Assembly (NCBI GenBank): GCA_026129095.1
Contig: JAHCIT010000001.1
Span: 124,001 to 188,000, forward strand
Length of the DNA: 64,000 nucleotides
Direction of reading: 5' to 3'
Origin: Deltaproteobacteria bacterium
GTDB lineage: Bacteria > JAGRBM01 > JAHCIT01
This document shows, one piece after another, positions 55,469 through 63,296 of this stretch (its first letter is position 1; each line of letters starts with the position of its first letter). The position numbers were made by a program, and so were the translations under genes. The notes below the pieces were generated by a model that searched no databases, had not been told where the DNA came from, and worked only from the letters and a program-made list of their open reading frames with translations.

Positions 55469-55885
55469 TCAGACGAGAATAACTATGGTTCTCGAGAGGA
55501 CATGGTTGCCTGGAGGCAATACGGATTCGGTCCGGGCCCCTTTGATATCCTGTAGTATGGGCAGATCCGTTAATCTGACCATCAGCCGGGGCATCACAGG
55601 TGCGGCCGGGAAACGATCCGCCATGTCATGGCTGACATGGCTGGAAAACGCTTCGGCCCGTTCCAAAAGGATATCTGTGCAATCGGCCGTTGACATGGCA
55701 CCGTTGCATTTCACCATCCCGGTTGCGGTTACCTTCCCTGCTTCTGGTGAAACCGGAACACTCGCCAGTTCAAGATGGACATGTCCGTCTGCATGGACAC
55801 AAACCATCAGCCCTGGCACAAACATTGGCAGGAAACCGACAAAAATGGCGAGCACAACGGCCAAGGCACCCTTGGCAATCCTCAT
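55469..55885 (-). CDS. Small exported protein with Cys/His metal-ligand motifs leading the czc operon
   Basis: 138 aa from the ATG at 55885, which lies about 30 nt downstream of a good promoter (55924-55952); the frame extends to 56050 but that part lies upstream of the promoter. Signal peptide (MRIAKGALAVVLAIFVGFLP) then MVCVHADGHVHLE, with Cys and three His close together, and later HVSHD and KCNG/DCTD cysteines. Similar small proteins occur at the head of metal-efflux operons, and a periplasmic metal buffer or sensor is a fair guess. It is 72 nt upstream of czcC on the same strand. Confidence 0.65.
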   Translation of the reverse strand: MRIAKGALAVVLAIFVGFLPMFVPGLMVCVHADGHVHLELASVPVSPEAGKVTATGMVKCNGAMSTADCTDILLERAEAFSSHVSHDMADRFPAAPVMPRLMVRLTDLPILQDIKGARTESVLPPGNHVLSRTIVILV

Positions 55886-55923
55886 GCGCCGGAATGTTTC
55901 GAGAAACCAAGCCACCGGGCGCA

Positions 55924-55952
55924 AATATAGCGGCAATAATGGAAGGCGGCAA
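55924..55952 (-). promoter_or_regulatory. Sigma-70 promoter of the czc operon
   Basis: On the minus strand TTGCCG (55947-55952), a 17-nt spacer and TATATT (55924-55929). Predicted start near 55917, giving a leader of about 30 nt to the ATG at 55885. The spacer is normal (17), not the 19-20 nt of MerR-type promoters, so a CzcR/CusR-type or other repressor is more likely than MerR control. Confidence 0.7.
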
Positions 55953-56126
55953 TGAGGAAGAACATTACTAACAGGAACTGCAAAAAGCGGCCGGTTTGTC
56001 TTGTCTGGTAGATCTTGCTGCTGTCGTGGGCTGAGAGCCCTGTCTCGCACTCCGATCTGCTTTCATCAGCACTTTCCGCCAGCTAGTTTGCTCCGCGCCC
56101 GTGCATTACGCGGCGGAGAATCAGCA

Positions 56127-57083
56127 ATGGCAGTCCGAACCCAGCTCTGTGAGCTGCTTGGCATCGAACACCCGATCATCCTGGGCGGCATGATGGGAGT
56201 ATCTGACGGTGTTCTGTCAGCAGCGGTATCCGAAGCAGGGGGACTGGGGACCATTTCTGCGGCCACTTTTGGTGCTGAAGGAACCAAGCGGGAAATCCTG
56301 AAACTGAAGGAGCGGACGCAGAAACCGTTTTCCGTCAACCTGCCCATCTTTCATCCAGAAGTTCCAAAAATCGTGGATGCGCTGCTGTCCACCGAGGTAA
56401 AAATTGTCACTACGGCAGCCGGAAGTCCTGAAAAGTTCACCAAGGCGCTGAAGGACAAGGGTATAACTGTTTTGCACGTGGTCTCTTCCGTAAGAACAGC
56501 CCTCAAGGCGGAAGCGGCTGGAGTTGATGTCGTCGTAGCTGAAGGAGTCGATTCTGGGGGAAAAGTCAGTCCGGATGAAATCCCCACGATTTCCCTGATC
56601 CCGCAGGTCGTGGATGCTGTTAAAATCCCAGTAGTTGCCGCCGGGGGACTTGCCGACGGGCGCGGGCTTCTGGCCGCCTTGGCGCTCGGAGCTGTTGGCG
56701 CACAGTTCGGAACGCTATTTATAGCGACCGATGAGGCGCCGGCTCATCCAAACTGGAAAAAAGTCCTTGTAGGTGCTGGCGATGCCGCAACAGGTGTTGC
56801 CTGCCGCAAGTCATCTCCTACCCGCCTGATCCGGAACGACTTTTTCATGGAACTGGATAGCCAGGATGCCCCCGGGAAGAAGCCGATGGATTTCATGATG
56901 ATCCAGGGACAGGGAATGGCCCGGATTCCGTCAGACTCTGAAGGCACCAAGGGGAACTATACTGCGGGTGCCGGTGCCGGGCTGATTCATAAAATCTTGC
57001 CAACAGCCGAGATCATTCGCAGGCTTGTTGCCGATACCGAAACGGGGATAGAAAGACTCTCGGGTTTTCGGCGGCTTACCTGA
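56127..57083 (+). CDS. Nitronate monooxygenase/FabK-like flavoprotein
   Basis: 318 aa from the ATG at 56127 with GGAG 8 nt upstream; the frame extends back to 56001 without homology. An FMN-binding TIM barrel: IEHPIILGGMMGVSD at the N-terminus, AAGGLADGRGLLAALALGA and QFGTLFIAT for phosphate binding. In NMO and FabK enzymes the catalytic His is in a GGH motif; here the site reads EGVDSGGKVSPDE with Lys in its place. The usual nitronate or enoyl-reductase chemistry may therefore be altered. It stands alone between the metal operon and the convergent MpaB gene. Confidence 0.85.
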   Translation: MAVRTQLCELLGIEHPIILGGMMGVSDGVLSAAVSEAGGLGTISAATFGAEGTKREILKLKERTQKPFSVNLPIFHPEVPKIVDALLSTEVKIVTTAAGSPEKFTKALKDKGITVLHVVSSVRTALKAEAAGVDVVVAEGVDSGGKVSPDEIPTISLIPQVVDAVKIPVVAAGGLADGRGLLAALALGAVGAQFGTLFIATDEAPAHPNWKKVLVGAGDAATGVACRKSSPTRLIRNDFFMELDSQDAPGKKPMDFMMIQGQGMARIPSDSEGTKGNYTAGAGAGLIHKILPTAEIIRRLVADTETGIERLSGFRRLT

Positions 57084-57138
57084 ACATCACGAACCGGCCA
57101 ATTTATAAGGCTTTCGCAATCACGCAGATAGCGACACT

Positions 57139-58107
57139 TCAGTGTGCCGCGGTCTGCTCCCGCTTTCCTCTGGCCTCAAGAAGCCGCATCAGGATTCCTT
57201 CCCGGTACGCCGCCAGCGGATCCCGGCCCTCAAGCCCCTGAATACGGCGCTGGGCATCCACATATGCTGGTACATAACGCCACCCTTTGGGGGTCAGGGG
57301 ATACAGTGTGCGAACGCCCGACATGAACGTGCGGAAAATCGTCCGGTCCGCCGCACTCCACCGGAATCCGAATTCGTCGCGGAACCGGGGCGGCAGAAGC
57401 CCGGCCGTCACGATCTTGTAGAGCCACATTGCCGGTGCAAGGGCCGGAACAGGCGGCGTCAGTGCCCAGGCGGCAATTTCACGGGCCGGTTTGCCGACCG
57501 CCAGTTCGTCAGACTCCCACATCCGGTGGCAGTATTCCATGAACTGCGTCCAGTCGGGCGGCAGCGTCGAGTCGGAAATGCCAAACATGTAGGCGAACAG
57601 CCTGCCTTCATCCCAGAACCGGTCTTTCTCGGCGAGCGTCAGCGTCCGGACCGTCTGCTCGAATACGAAAACTGCGCTCTCCCACAGTGTAGCATGCACC
57701 CACAGGAGGGCCGGTTCCACGTTGGCCTCATAGGCGTCACCCGGCCGGTAACGGCCGACAGCTTCGGTTATTTTCCCGGTGATCGTGTCATGAAGCGCAT
57801 GTACCCGGCGGGATGCGCGAATGGCAGCGTCCAGATCTCCAAATACCACGGCAGCGATGTTCTGGTACGTCCGCTTGAACCGGCCGTGCGGATCGGCGGT
57901 GGTATTTGAGTGCTGGTCAACACCGTGAGCAACATACGGGTGTGCCGTCTGCAGGAGCAGTGCCCGGCCACCGGCCAGGATGTTGCTCACCTCGCAGTTG
58001 ATCTCCCACACCATTGAGCCGGGCCCAAACAGCCCCACCCGGGGATCCCGCACCCTCGCGGAAACCCGCTCAATGTAATTTTCCAGATCGGCACTACTGA
58101 CCGGCAT
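57139..58107 (-). CDS. MpaB-family oxygenase (DUF2236, latex-clearing-protein-like)
   Basis: 322 aa from the ATG at 58107 with GGAG 7 nt upstream; the frame runs on to a TTG at 58257 but would overlap the divergent symporter gene. MVWEINCEVSNILAGG and LLLQTAHPYVAHGVDQHS supply the His residues that bind heme in this family (latex-clearing protein, MpaB, ER-bound oxygenases); FKRTYQNIAAVVFGD follows. No signal peptide is seen. Members oxidise isoprenoid or polyunsaturated substrates with O2. The substrate here is unknown. It is divergent from a dicarboxylate symporter with 35 bp between start codons. Confidence 0.88.
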   Translation of the reverse strand: MPVSSADLENYIERVSARVRDPRVGLFGPGSMVWEINCEVSNILAGGRALLLQTAHPYVAHGVDQHSNTTADPHGRFKRTYQNIAAVVFGDLDAAIRASRRVHALHDTITGKITEAVGRYRPGDAYEANVEPALLWVHATLWESAVFVFEQTVRTLTLAEKDRFWDEGRLFAYMFGISDSTLPPDWTQFMEYCHRMWESDELAVGKPAREIAAWALTPPVPALAPAMWLYKIVTAGLLPPRFRDEFGFRWSAADRTIFRTFMSGVRTLYPLTPKGWRYVPAYVDAQRRIQGLEGRDPLAAYREGILMRLLEARGKREQTAAH

Positions 58108-58142
58108 TCCTGATCTCCATGCTCGGGCCCAGAGGCTGACAT

Positions 58143-59594
58143 GTGCGTCATTCCGGTTCAAGCAGTCAGTCGCTGGGACGAGTCGCAACCCTGCGCTTTC
58201 CGCATGGCTCCGCATCCGGTAAGGTAGCCAGAACACTGATTCTGGAGCCTGCACCAAAGCGAGCCGTGCGCGAACGCCTGCACATCTGGATTTTCACCGG
58301 TATGGCGCTTGGAGCCATCCTGGGACTCTTGCTCTGGGGAGTTGACCGTGAGGCCGCCCTCTTCCGTCATACGGTCTGGACACTGGACCTGGTGGGGAAA
58401 ACCCTTTTTATCGGTGCCCTCAAGATGCTTGTGCCCCCGCTCATCTTTGCCACCATCGTGGCGGGGGTGACGAGCCTGCCCTCCGCCCGCGATCTGGGCG
58501 ATCTTGGATGGAAAACTTTCGCATACTACCTGGCGACGACCTCCATCGCCGTTTTCATCGGCATTGTGGCGGTTACCACGATTCAGCCGGGCAAGTGGGA
58601 AGCATCCCGGAAGATCACCGCAGCACGGCAGGCAGAACTGGCAGGGGAGGCTTCCGCAGCGGTCCACGATGCGGATACCGCAGCCCGTTATCACCGGATA
58701 CAGGAACGGAAACGCACACCGGCCGGATTCGTGGGAGATATTCTCGACGAAATGATCCAGAACCCGTTCCGGGCTCTCGCCTCCGGATCGTCACTGGGTA
58801 TCATCTTCTTCGCGCTGCTTCTGGGCGTGAGCTGTCTTGCCGTGGGTCGCGAGGCCGAACCGGCCGTGCAGTTCTTCCGTGCCCTGAATACCGTGGTCCT
58901 GAAACTCACCATCTGGATCATGGCCTTTTCACCTGTGGCGGTATTCGCGCTCATGGCCGGTCTGCTCGCACAGCAGGGGCCGGACGTGTTCCATTCACTC
59001 GCCGGCTACATCGTGACAGTGATCGGCGGCATCGGCGTGCATGTCATCATCCTGCTGCTCATCTGCAAATACGCAGGCCGGATGAGCCCCCTACGGCTTC
59101 TGAGGGGAATCCGGGAAGCATGGCTCATCGCTTTTTCCACCCGCTCATCGGCGGCAACACTGCCCGTAACGCTCCGGTGCGCCGAGGAAAACCTGGGCAT
59201 ATCGCGCAAGGTGACAGAATTCGTCCTGCCCGTCGGAGCGACACTCAACATGGACGGGACCGCACTCTATGAAGGTGTCGCCATCATCTTTCTCATCCAG
59301 ATGTTCGGCGGCATGCCGGACGTGGGCATCACCCTGGAACCGCTTGCCCTCCTGCTCATCTTCCTGGCAGCGGTGCTGGCCAGCGTGGGAGCGGCCGCCG
59401 TTCCTGACGCAGGACTCATTACGATGGTACTTGTCGCCGGAGTAGTCGGCCTGCCCGAATACTATCTTGTCTACATCTTCGCCGTAGATGCCTTTCTGGA
59501 CATGTTCCGCACCTCCACCAATGTCATGGGCGATACTGTGGGCGCGGTCGTCATGCAGCGGATTGAAGGCGGGCGGCTGAAGATCGCGGCTTAG
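58143..59594 (+). CDS. Dicarboxylate/amino acid:cation symporter (DAACS, SDF family)
   Basis: 483 aa from GTG at 58143, with AGAGG 7 nt upstream; a start near 58266 would remove about 41 residues before the first helix, which has no homology, and is possible. Eight helices and two re-entrant loops in the GltP/DctA fold: FSTRSSAATLPVT (HP1 serine-rich tip), LPVGATLNMDGTALYEGV (TM7 NMDGT motif), a VGAAAVPDAGLI HP2 tip and VDAFLDMFRTSTNVMGD in TM8. A 50-residue charged insert lies between TM3 and TM4. Imports glutamate, aspartate or C4-dicarboxylates with Na+ or H+. Confidence 0.92.
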   Translation: MRHSGSSSQSLGRVATLRFPHGSASGKVARTLILEPAPKRAVRERLHIWIFTGMALGAILGLLLWGVDREAALFRHTVWTLDLVGKTLFIGALKMLVPPLIFATIVAGVTSLPSARDLGDLGWKTFAYYLATTSIAVFIGIVAVTTIQPGKWEASRKITAARQAELAGEASAAVHDADTAARYHRIQERKRTPAGFVGDILDEMIQNPFRALASGSSLGIIFFALLLGVSCLAVGREAEPAVQFFRALNTVVLKLTIWIMAFSPVAVFALMAGLLAQQGPDVFHSLAGYIVTVIGGIGVHVIILLLICKYAGRMSPLRLLRGIREAWLIAFSTRSSAATLPVTLRCAEENLGISRKVTEFVLPVGATLNMDGTALYEGVAIIFLIQMFGGMPDVGITLEPLALLLIFLAAVLASVGAAAVPDAGLITMVLVAGVVGLPEYYLVYIFAVDAFLDMFRTSTNVMGDTVGAVVMQRIEGGRLKIAA

Positions 59595-59692
59595 TGCCCG
59601 AACCCGGTTCATTCCTGCCCATTGCCGTGCCTTCCGGCGGACCGCCCGGTGTGTCATCGTACCGGTGTCAACTTCTGTGAGGAGCTGTTCCC

Positions 59693-61567
59693 GTGGAGCT
59701 GAGTACCGGCAGCAATCTGGCTGTTTCTGCGGCGGCGGCGGCCTTATGCCTGATACTGACGGTGATGTTCGGCTTTCTCGCCTGGAGTGGCGTGAGGCGT
59801 GCGCCAAATGGCGCACTGGCATTATTAACCCTTGTCCTTGCTATCCAGATGGCGGGCTATGCCGGCATGCGAACGGCCAGCAACGATGCCTCACTCGCCA
59901 AATGGTCCCAGCTCGTTACTGCCTGCACGATTACCATTATTCCCCTGTGGCTCGGTCTTGTCCGGGCGGTGGTGGGACGTCCGGCGAGGCAGGCCCTCTA
60001 CTGGGCATGGGGGGCCGCAGCGTTCCTGCTGGCTTTCGTTCCTTCCGCGCTGATGCTCGGCAACGAATCGGTTGAATGGAACCGGCTCGGTGTTCACCGA
60101 CATCCGGTTCCGGGCCCGTTTTACTGGGTCCATTTCATCTATGCGGCGGCGGGCATTTCCATCGGCGCCAGTTACTGGTTAGTCGAGGCCCGCCGCCATC
60201 ACGGACTGTTTCCCGGCGGCGTCGGACGGCTGAAACCGGTCGCATTTGCCGCCCTGCTGCCGGGCAGTCTCATGCTGGTGAATCTTCTGAATCTCGCCGG
60301 ACTTGTCTCCTTCACCGCTCCGATGGAGCTGGTCGTTGCCGGGCTCATGCTGGCCGCCGCAACCGGCCTGTTCGAGGAGTTCGTCGCCACCCACCGGCTG
60401 CTGGAGGGCGAACTGGCCAACGTCAATCGCCTGAACGAGGAGATATTCCTGGGACGGGAACGGGAGCGGGAACTGGCCGAGGAAAACCAGCGGCTTCTGC
60501 GCGAGGAGATCCGCTCACTCCGGCATGAACTGGGCACCGGCACCCCCGTGTCGCGGATCGTGGGCACGTCGGCCGCCATCCAGGAACTGACCGCCCTGGT
60601 CGGCCGCGTGGCCGCCACGGAAACAACCGTGCTGATCACCGGCGAAACCGGCACCGGCAAGGAACTTATCGCCCAGGAACTCCACCGCCTGAGCCCGAGA
60701 TCCGGGAAGCCGTTTCTCGCCGTCAATGTCGCGGCGCTTCCGGAACCTCTTCTGGAGAGCGAGCTGTTTGGCCACATCCGTGGCGCCTTCACTGGCGCCG
60801 ACCGGGACCGGGCCGGGCTGTTTGAACTGTCTGGCGGCGGCACGCTGTTCCTTGACGAAATCGGCGAGGCAAGCCCTGCCCTTCAGGTCAAACTGCTGCG
60901 CGTGCTCCAGGAACGGACAATCCAGCGGGTAGGATCGGCAGAATCCATCAATGTGGATGTGCGCATCGTGGCAGCCACCCATCGTGATCTCGATAAACTC
61001 CAGCGCGAAGCAAGGTTCCGGCAGGATCTCTTTTTCCGGCTGAATGTGATCCGCATTGACGTTCCGCCCCTCCGCCAGCGGGCCGATGATATACCGCTGC
61101 TCGCCGGGCACTTCCTGCGCAAACACGCCGAGCGGCAGCGGAAACCCGTTCAGGGTATCTCACGTAAGGCCCTCACTGCCCTGACCGTCCATCCGTGGCC
61201 GGGAAACATCCGCGAACTCGAAAATGTAATCGAGCGGGCTGTCGCGCTGACTGAAACCGATCTCATTACTGCCGCTGACCTGCCGCCATCGATGAGTGCA
61301 CCGGTTTCGGCCAGTGCGACGGCGGCTACGGAAGGCGGTGCAGCCGACCTGACCGATGCCCCGGTTCATCTCGTGACCGGACGGCCGGAACTGGCCGAAC
61401 TGGAGCGCCGGTACCTTTACTACGTACTGGAGCAATGCGGCGGCGTCCGGGCTGAAGCGGCCCGGCAACTTGGTATCGACGTGACGACCCTCTACCGCCG
61501 TCTCAAGCAGTACGAACAGACCCAAGACCCCGACGCCAAAACCAGTAACGCCGGAAAGAGTAAATAA
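59693..61567 (+). CDS. Membrane-embedded sigma-54-dependent transcription activator
   Basis: 624 aa from GTG at 59693 with GAGGAG 8 nt upstream. Residues 1 to about 225 have about seven hydrophobic helices, like the 7TM_N sensor domain of some histidine kinases, followed by a coiled coil. The AAA+ domain begins near 280: Walker A GETGTGKE (317), [15 protein letters not shown] with the sigma-54-contact loop GAFTGA (364-369), Walker [11 protein letters not shown] and [13 protein letters not shown]. The C-terminus has a Fis-type helix-turn-helix ([19 protein letters not shown]). Sigma-54 activators bound in the membrane like this are uncommon. It is upstream of a GH5 gene with a candidate sigma-54 promoter. 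Confidence 0.9.
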   Translation: MELSTGSNLAVSAAAAALCLILTVMFGFLAWSGVRRAPNGALALLTLVLAIQMAGYAGMRTASNDASLAKWSQLVTACTITIIPLWLGLVRAVVGRPARQALYWAWGAAAFLLAFVPSALMLGNESVEWNRLGVHRHPVPGPFYWVHFIYAAAGISIGASYWLVEARRHHGLFPGGVGRLKPVAFAALLPGSLMLVNLLNLAGLVSFTAPMELVVAGLMLAAATGLFEEFVATHRLLEGELANVNRLNEEIFLGRERERELAEENQRLLREEIRSLRHELGTGTPVSRIVGTSAAIQELTALVGRVAATETTVLITGETGTGKELIAQELHRLSPRSGKPFLAVNVAALPEPLLESELFGHIRGAFTGADRDRAGLFELSGGGTLFLDEIGEASPALQVKLLRVLQERTIQRVGSAESINVDVRIVAATHRDLDKLQREARFRQDLFFRLNVIRIDVPPLRQRADDIPLLAGHFLRKHAERQRKPVQGISRKALTALTVHPWPGNIRELENVIERAVALTETDLITAADLPPSMSAPVSASATAATEGGAADLTDAPVHLVTGRPELAELERRYLYYVLEQCGGVRAEAARQLGIDVTTLYRRLKQYEQTQDPDAKTSNAGKSK

Positions 61568-61623
61568 CCCGTTGCGTCATCCTGAAACCGCCCATGGCGG
61601 ACCGCCACGACTTGCATAAGTTC

Positions 61624-61639
61624 GGCATGGTAAAATGCC
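61624..61639. promoter_or_regulatory. Inverted repeat, possible activator-binding site upstream of GH5 gene
   Basis: GGCAT-GGTAAA-ATGCC, 5-bp arms, about 100 bp before the sigma-54-like promoter at 61737, the distance expected for an upstream activating site. The intervening 60 bp are strikingly AT-rich (a run of TATATATT-like bases), which could help DNA bending. Evidence is pattern only. Confidence 0.3.
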
Positions 61640-61736
61640 ATAATCCCCTCTGTTCCGCCTCTTCAACTTATTAAACGCAAAATCTGGATAAACTATAACT
61701 GGCTGTTATTACTATATATTTTTGAAATATACGTTG

Positions 61737-61753
61737 TTGGCACAAAGCCTGTA
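61737..61753 (+). promoter_or_regulatory. Candidate sigma-54 (-24/-12) promoter of the GH5 gene
   Basis: TTGGCACA-AAGC-CTGTA compared with the consensus TTGGCACG-N4-TTGCA: the -24 element is complete, and the -12 element matches in T, G and A but has GT for GC. It lies 46 nt upstream of the start codon at 61800, directly after a gene for a sigma-54 activator. Confidence 0.4.
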
Positions 61754-61799
61754 TTCCCCTTGGCGTTACCTAAACCAGCCCATCGAAAAGAGGTTCGCC

Positions 61800-63239
61800 A
61801 TGAGTAACCGCCTGATCACCCTGTTTGTCCCTGTTTTTACCGCCCTGATGCTCGTCGGGCCGCTGGCGGCACCTGCTGTGGCCTCTCCGGAACTGCGTGC
61901 CGAGGGCCGCCACTTCAAGGCCGCCGACGGACGAACCGTGATACTCCGGGGCATCAACGTGGCGGGCAACTCCAAAGTGCCGCCGTTCGTTCCGTTTACC
62001 GACATGTCGAAGCTCGATCCGCTGAAGGCGTGGGGCTACAACGCCATCCGCCTGCTCTTCAACTGGGAAGCCTACGAACCGTTTCCTGGCCAGTACAACG
62101 ACGAATACCTGGGCCTGCTGGTCCAGATCGCCAATGCAGCCTGGCAACGCGGCATCTACACCATCGTCGATTTCCACCAGGACGGGTTTTCCCGGTACAG
62201 CGTCTCCGGATGCGGTGACGGTTTCCCCGGATGGGCCCTGCCGCCGGAAGTGACTCCGGCCGCTCCCGACAACAGCGGCGGCGCCTGCCATAACTGGGGC
62301 GTGATGATGACCCTTGACCCCGGCATGCACACAAGCTGGTCGCACTTCTACGCCGACACTCATGGCGTCCGCACACGCTACCTGATGGTGTGGAACCGGA
62401 TCGTCCCCGCTTTCGTCTCCAATCCCGGAGTGATTGGCTACGACCTGCTAAATGAGCCCTGGGGCTGGGAAGCGGCCGAACTGCTCCCGCTCTATGAAGA
62501 TGCCGCCGCCATCATCCGCTCAATCGACCCCACGGCCATACTGTTTATCGAGGGCCACGTCACCACCAACGGCGGCCTGCAGACCACGCTTCCCAAGCCC
62601 TCGTTCGGAAACTTTGCCTACGCTCCGCACTTCTACGAAGGGCTCGCCCTCGTCAGCAACTACTGGAGCGGCATTACCTGGGCCGCCGACATGGGCTACT
62701 CAACCATGAACCAGAAGGCCCAGGAGTGGAACGTCCCGCTGTTCGTGGGCGAGTTTGGCATCGGAGCAAACGCCACGAACGGACTGGCCTATGTCGATCT
62801 CAACTACACGAAGCTGGACGATTACTTCGCTTCCGGTGCCTACTGGAACTACACGCCCGGCTGGGATCCGGCACTGAAAGACCGGTGGAATGGCGAAGAC
62901 CTGTCTATCGTCACCAATACCGGAGCCACCCGTCCTACTTTCCGCCACCGGGCCTATGCCCAGAAGATTCCCGGCACGCCGCAGAAGCTCAAGACAACCT
63001 ACGGCTCAAATCCCGAGATCGAGATCAAGTGGGCCCACAATCCATCGCTCGGCCGGATGGAAGCCTTTGTGCCGAAACAGCAGCTCTGGGGAAACGCCCA
63101 GCTCAAGATCACCGTGGAGGGAACCTCCACCGGATGCTGGTTCAACGATGCCAGCACCTTCATGTGCCAGAGCACCACGGCCACCACCAAAACCATCAAG
63201 GTGAGAAAGTGCGTGATGTTCCTGGGAGCCTGTTTATAG
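61800..63239 (+). CDS. Secreted endoglycoceramidase-like glycoside hydrolase, family 5
   Basis: 479 aa from the ATG at 61800 with AGAGG 6 nt upstream. Signal peptide (LITLFVPVFTALMLVGPLAA, cleavage near AVAS). The catalytic barrel: GRTVILRGINVAGNSK, then GYNAIRLLFNWEA, IVDFHQDGFS; acid/base Glu219 in LNEPWGW; nucleophile Glu318 in VGEFGIG. FHQDGFSRY and the order of motifs match endoglycoceramidases (GH5 type cleaving the glycan from glycosphingolipids). The C-terminal ~120 residues are a beta-rich domain with three Cys. A target could be host or eukaryotic glycosphingolipid, or a bacterial glycolipid. Confidence 0.85.
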   Translation: MSNRLITLFVPVFTALMLVGPLAAPAVASPELRAEGRHFKAADGRTVILRGINVAGNSKVPPFVPFTDMSKLDPLKAWGYNAIRLLFNWEAYEPFPGQYNDEYLGLLVQIANAAWQRGIYTIVDFHQDGFSRYSVSGCGDGFPGWALPPEVTPAAPDNSGGACHNWGVMMTLDPGMHTSWSHFYADTHGVRTRYLMVWNRIVPAFVSNPGVIGYDLLNEPWGWEAAELLPLYEDAAAIIRSIDPTAILFIEGHVTTNGGLQTTLPKPSFGNFAYAPHFYEGLALVSNYWSGITWAADMGYSTMNQKAQEWNVPLFVGEFGIGANATNGLAYVDLNYTKLDDYFASGAYWNYTPGWDPALKDRWNGEDLSIVTNTGATRPTFRHRAYAQKIPGTPQKLKTTYGSNPEIEIKWAHNPSLGRMEAFVPKQQLWGNAQLKITVEGTSTGCWFNDASTFMCQSTTATTKTIKVRKCVMFLGACL

Positions 63240-63296
63240 GAAACAGGACTGCACTGGGCAGTTTGGCGCCAGAAAGGTTACGGGAGAGCCCTGCGG

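Noticed and set aside
57139-58257. TTG start at 58257 for the MpaB-family gene
   Set aside because: It would overlap the divergent symporter gene; the ATG at 58107 has GGAG at 7 nt and precedes the conserved part.
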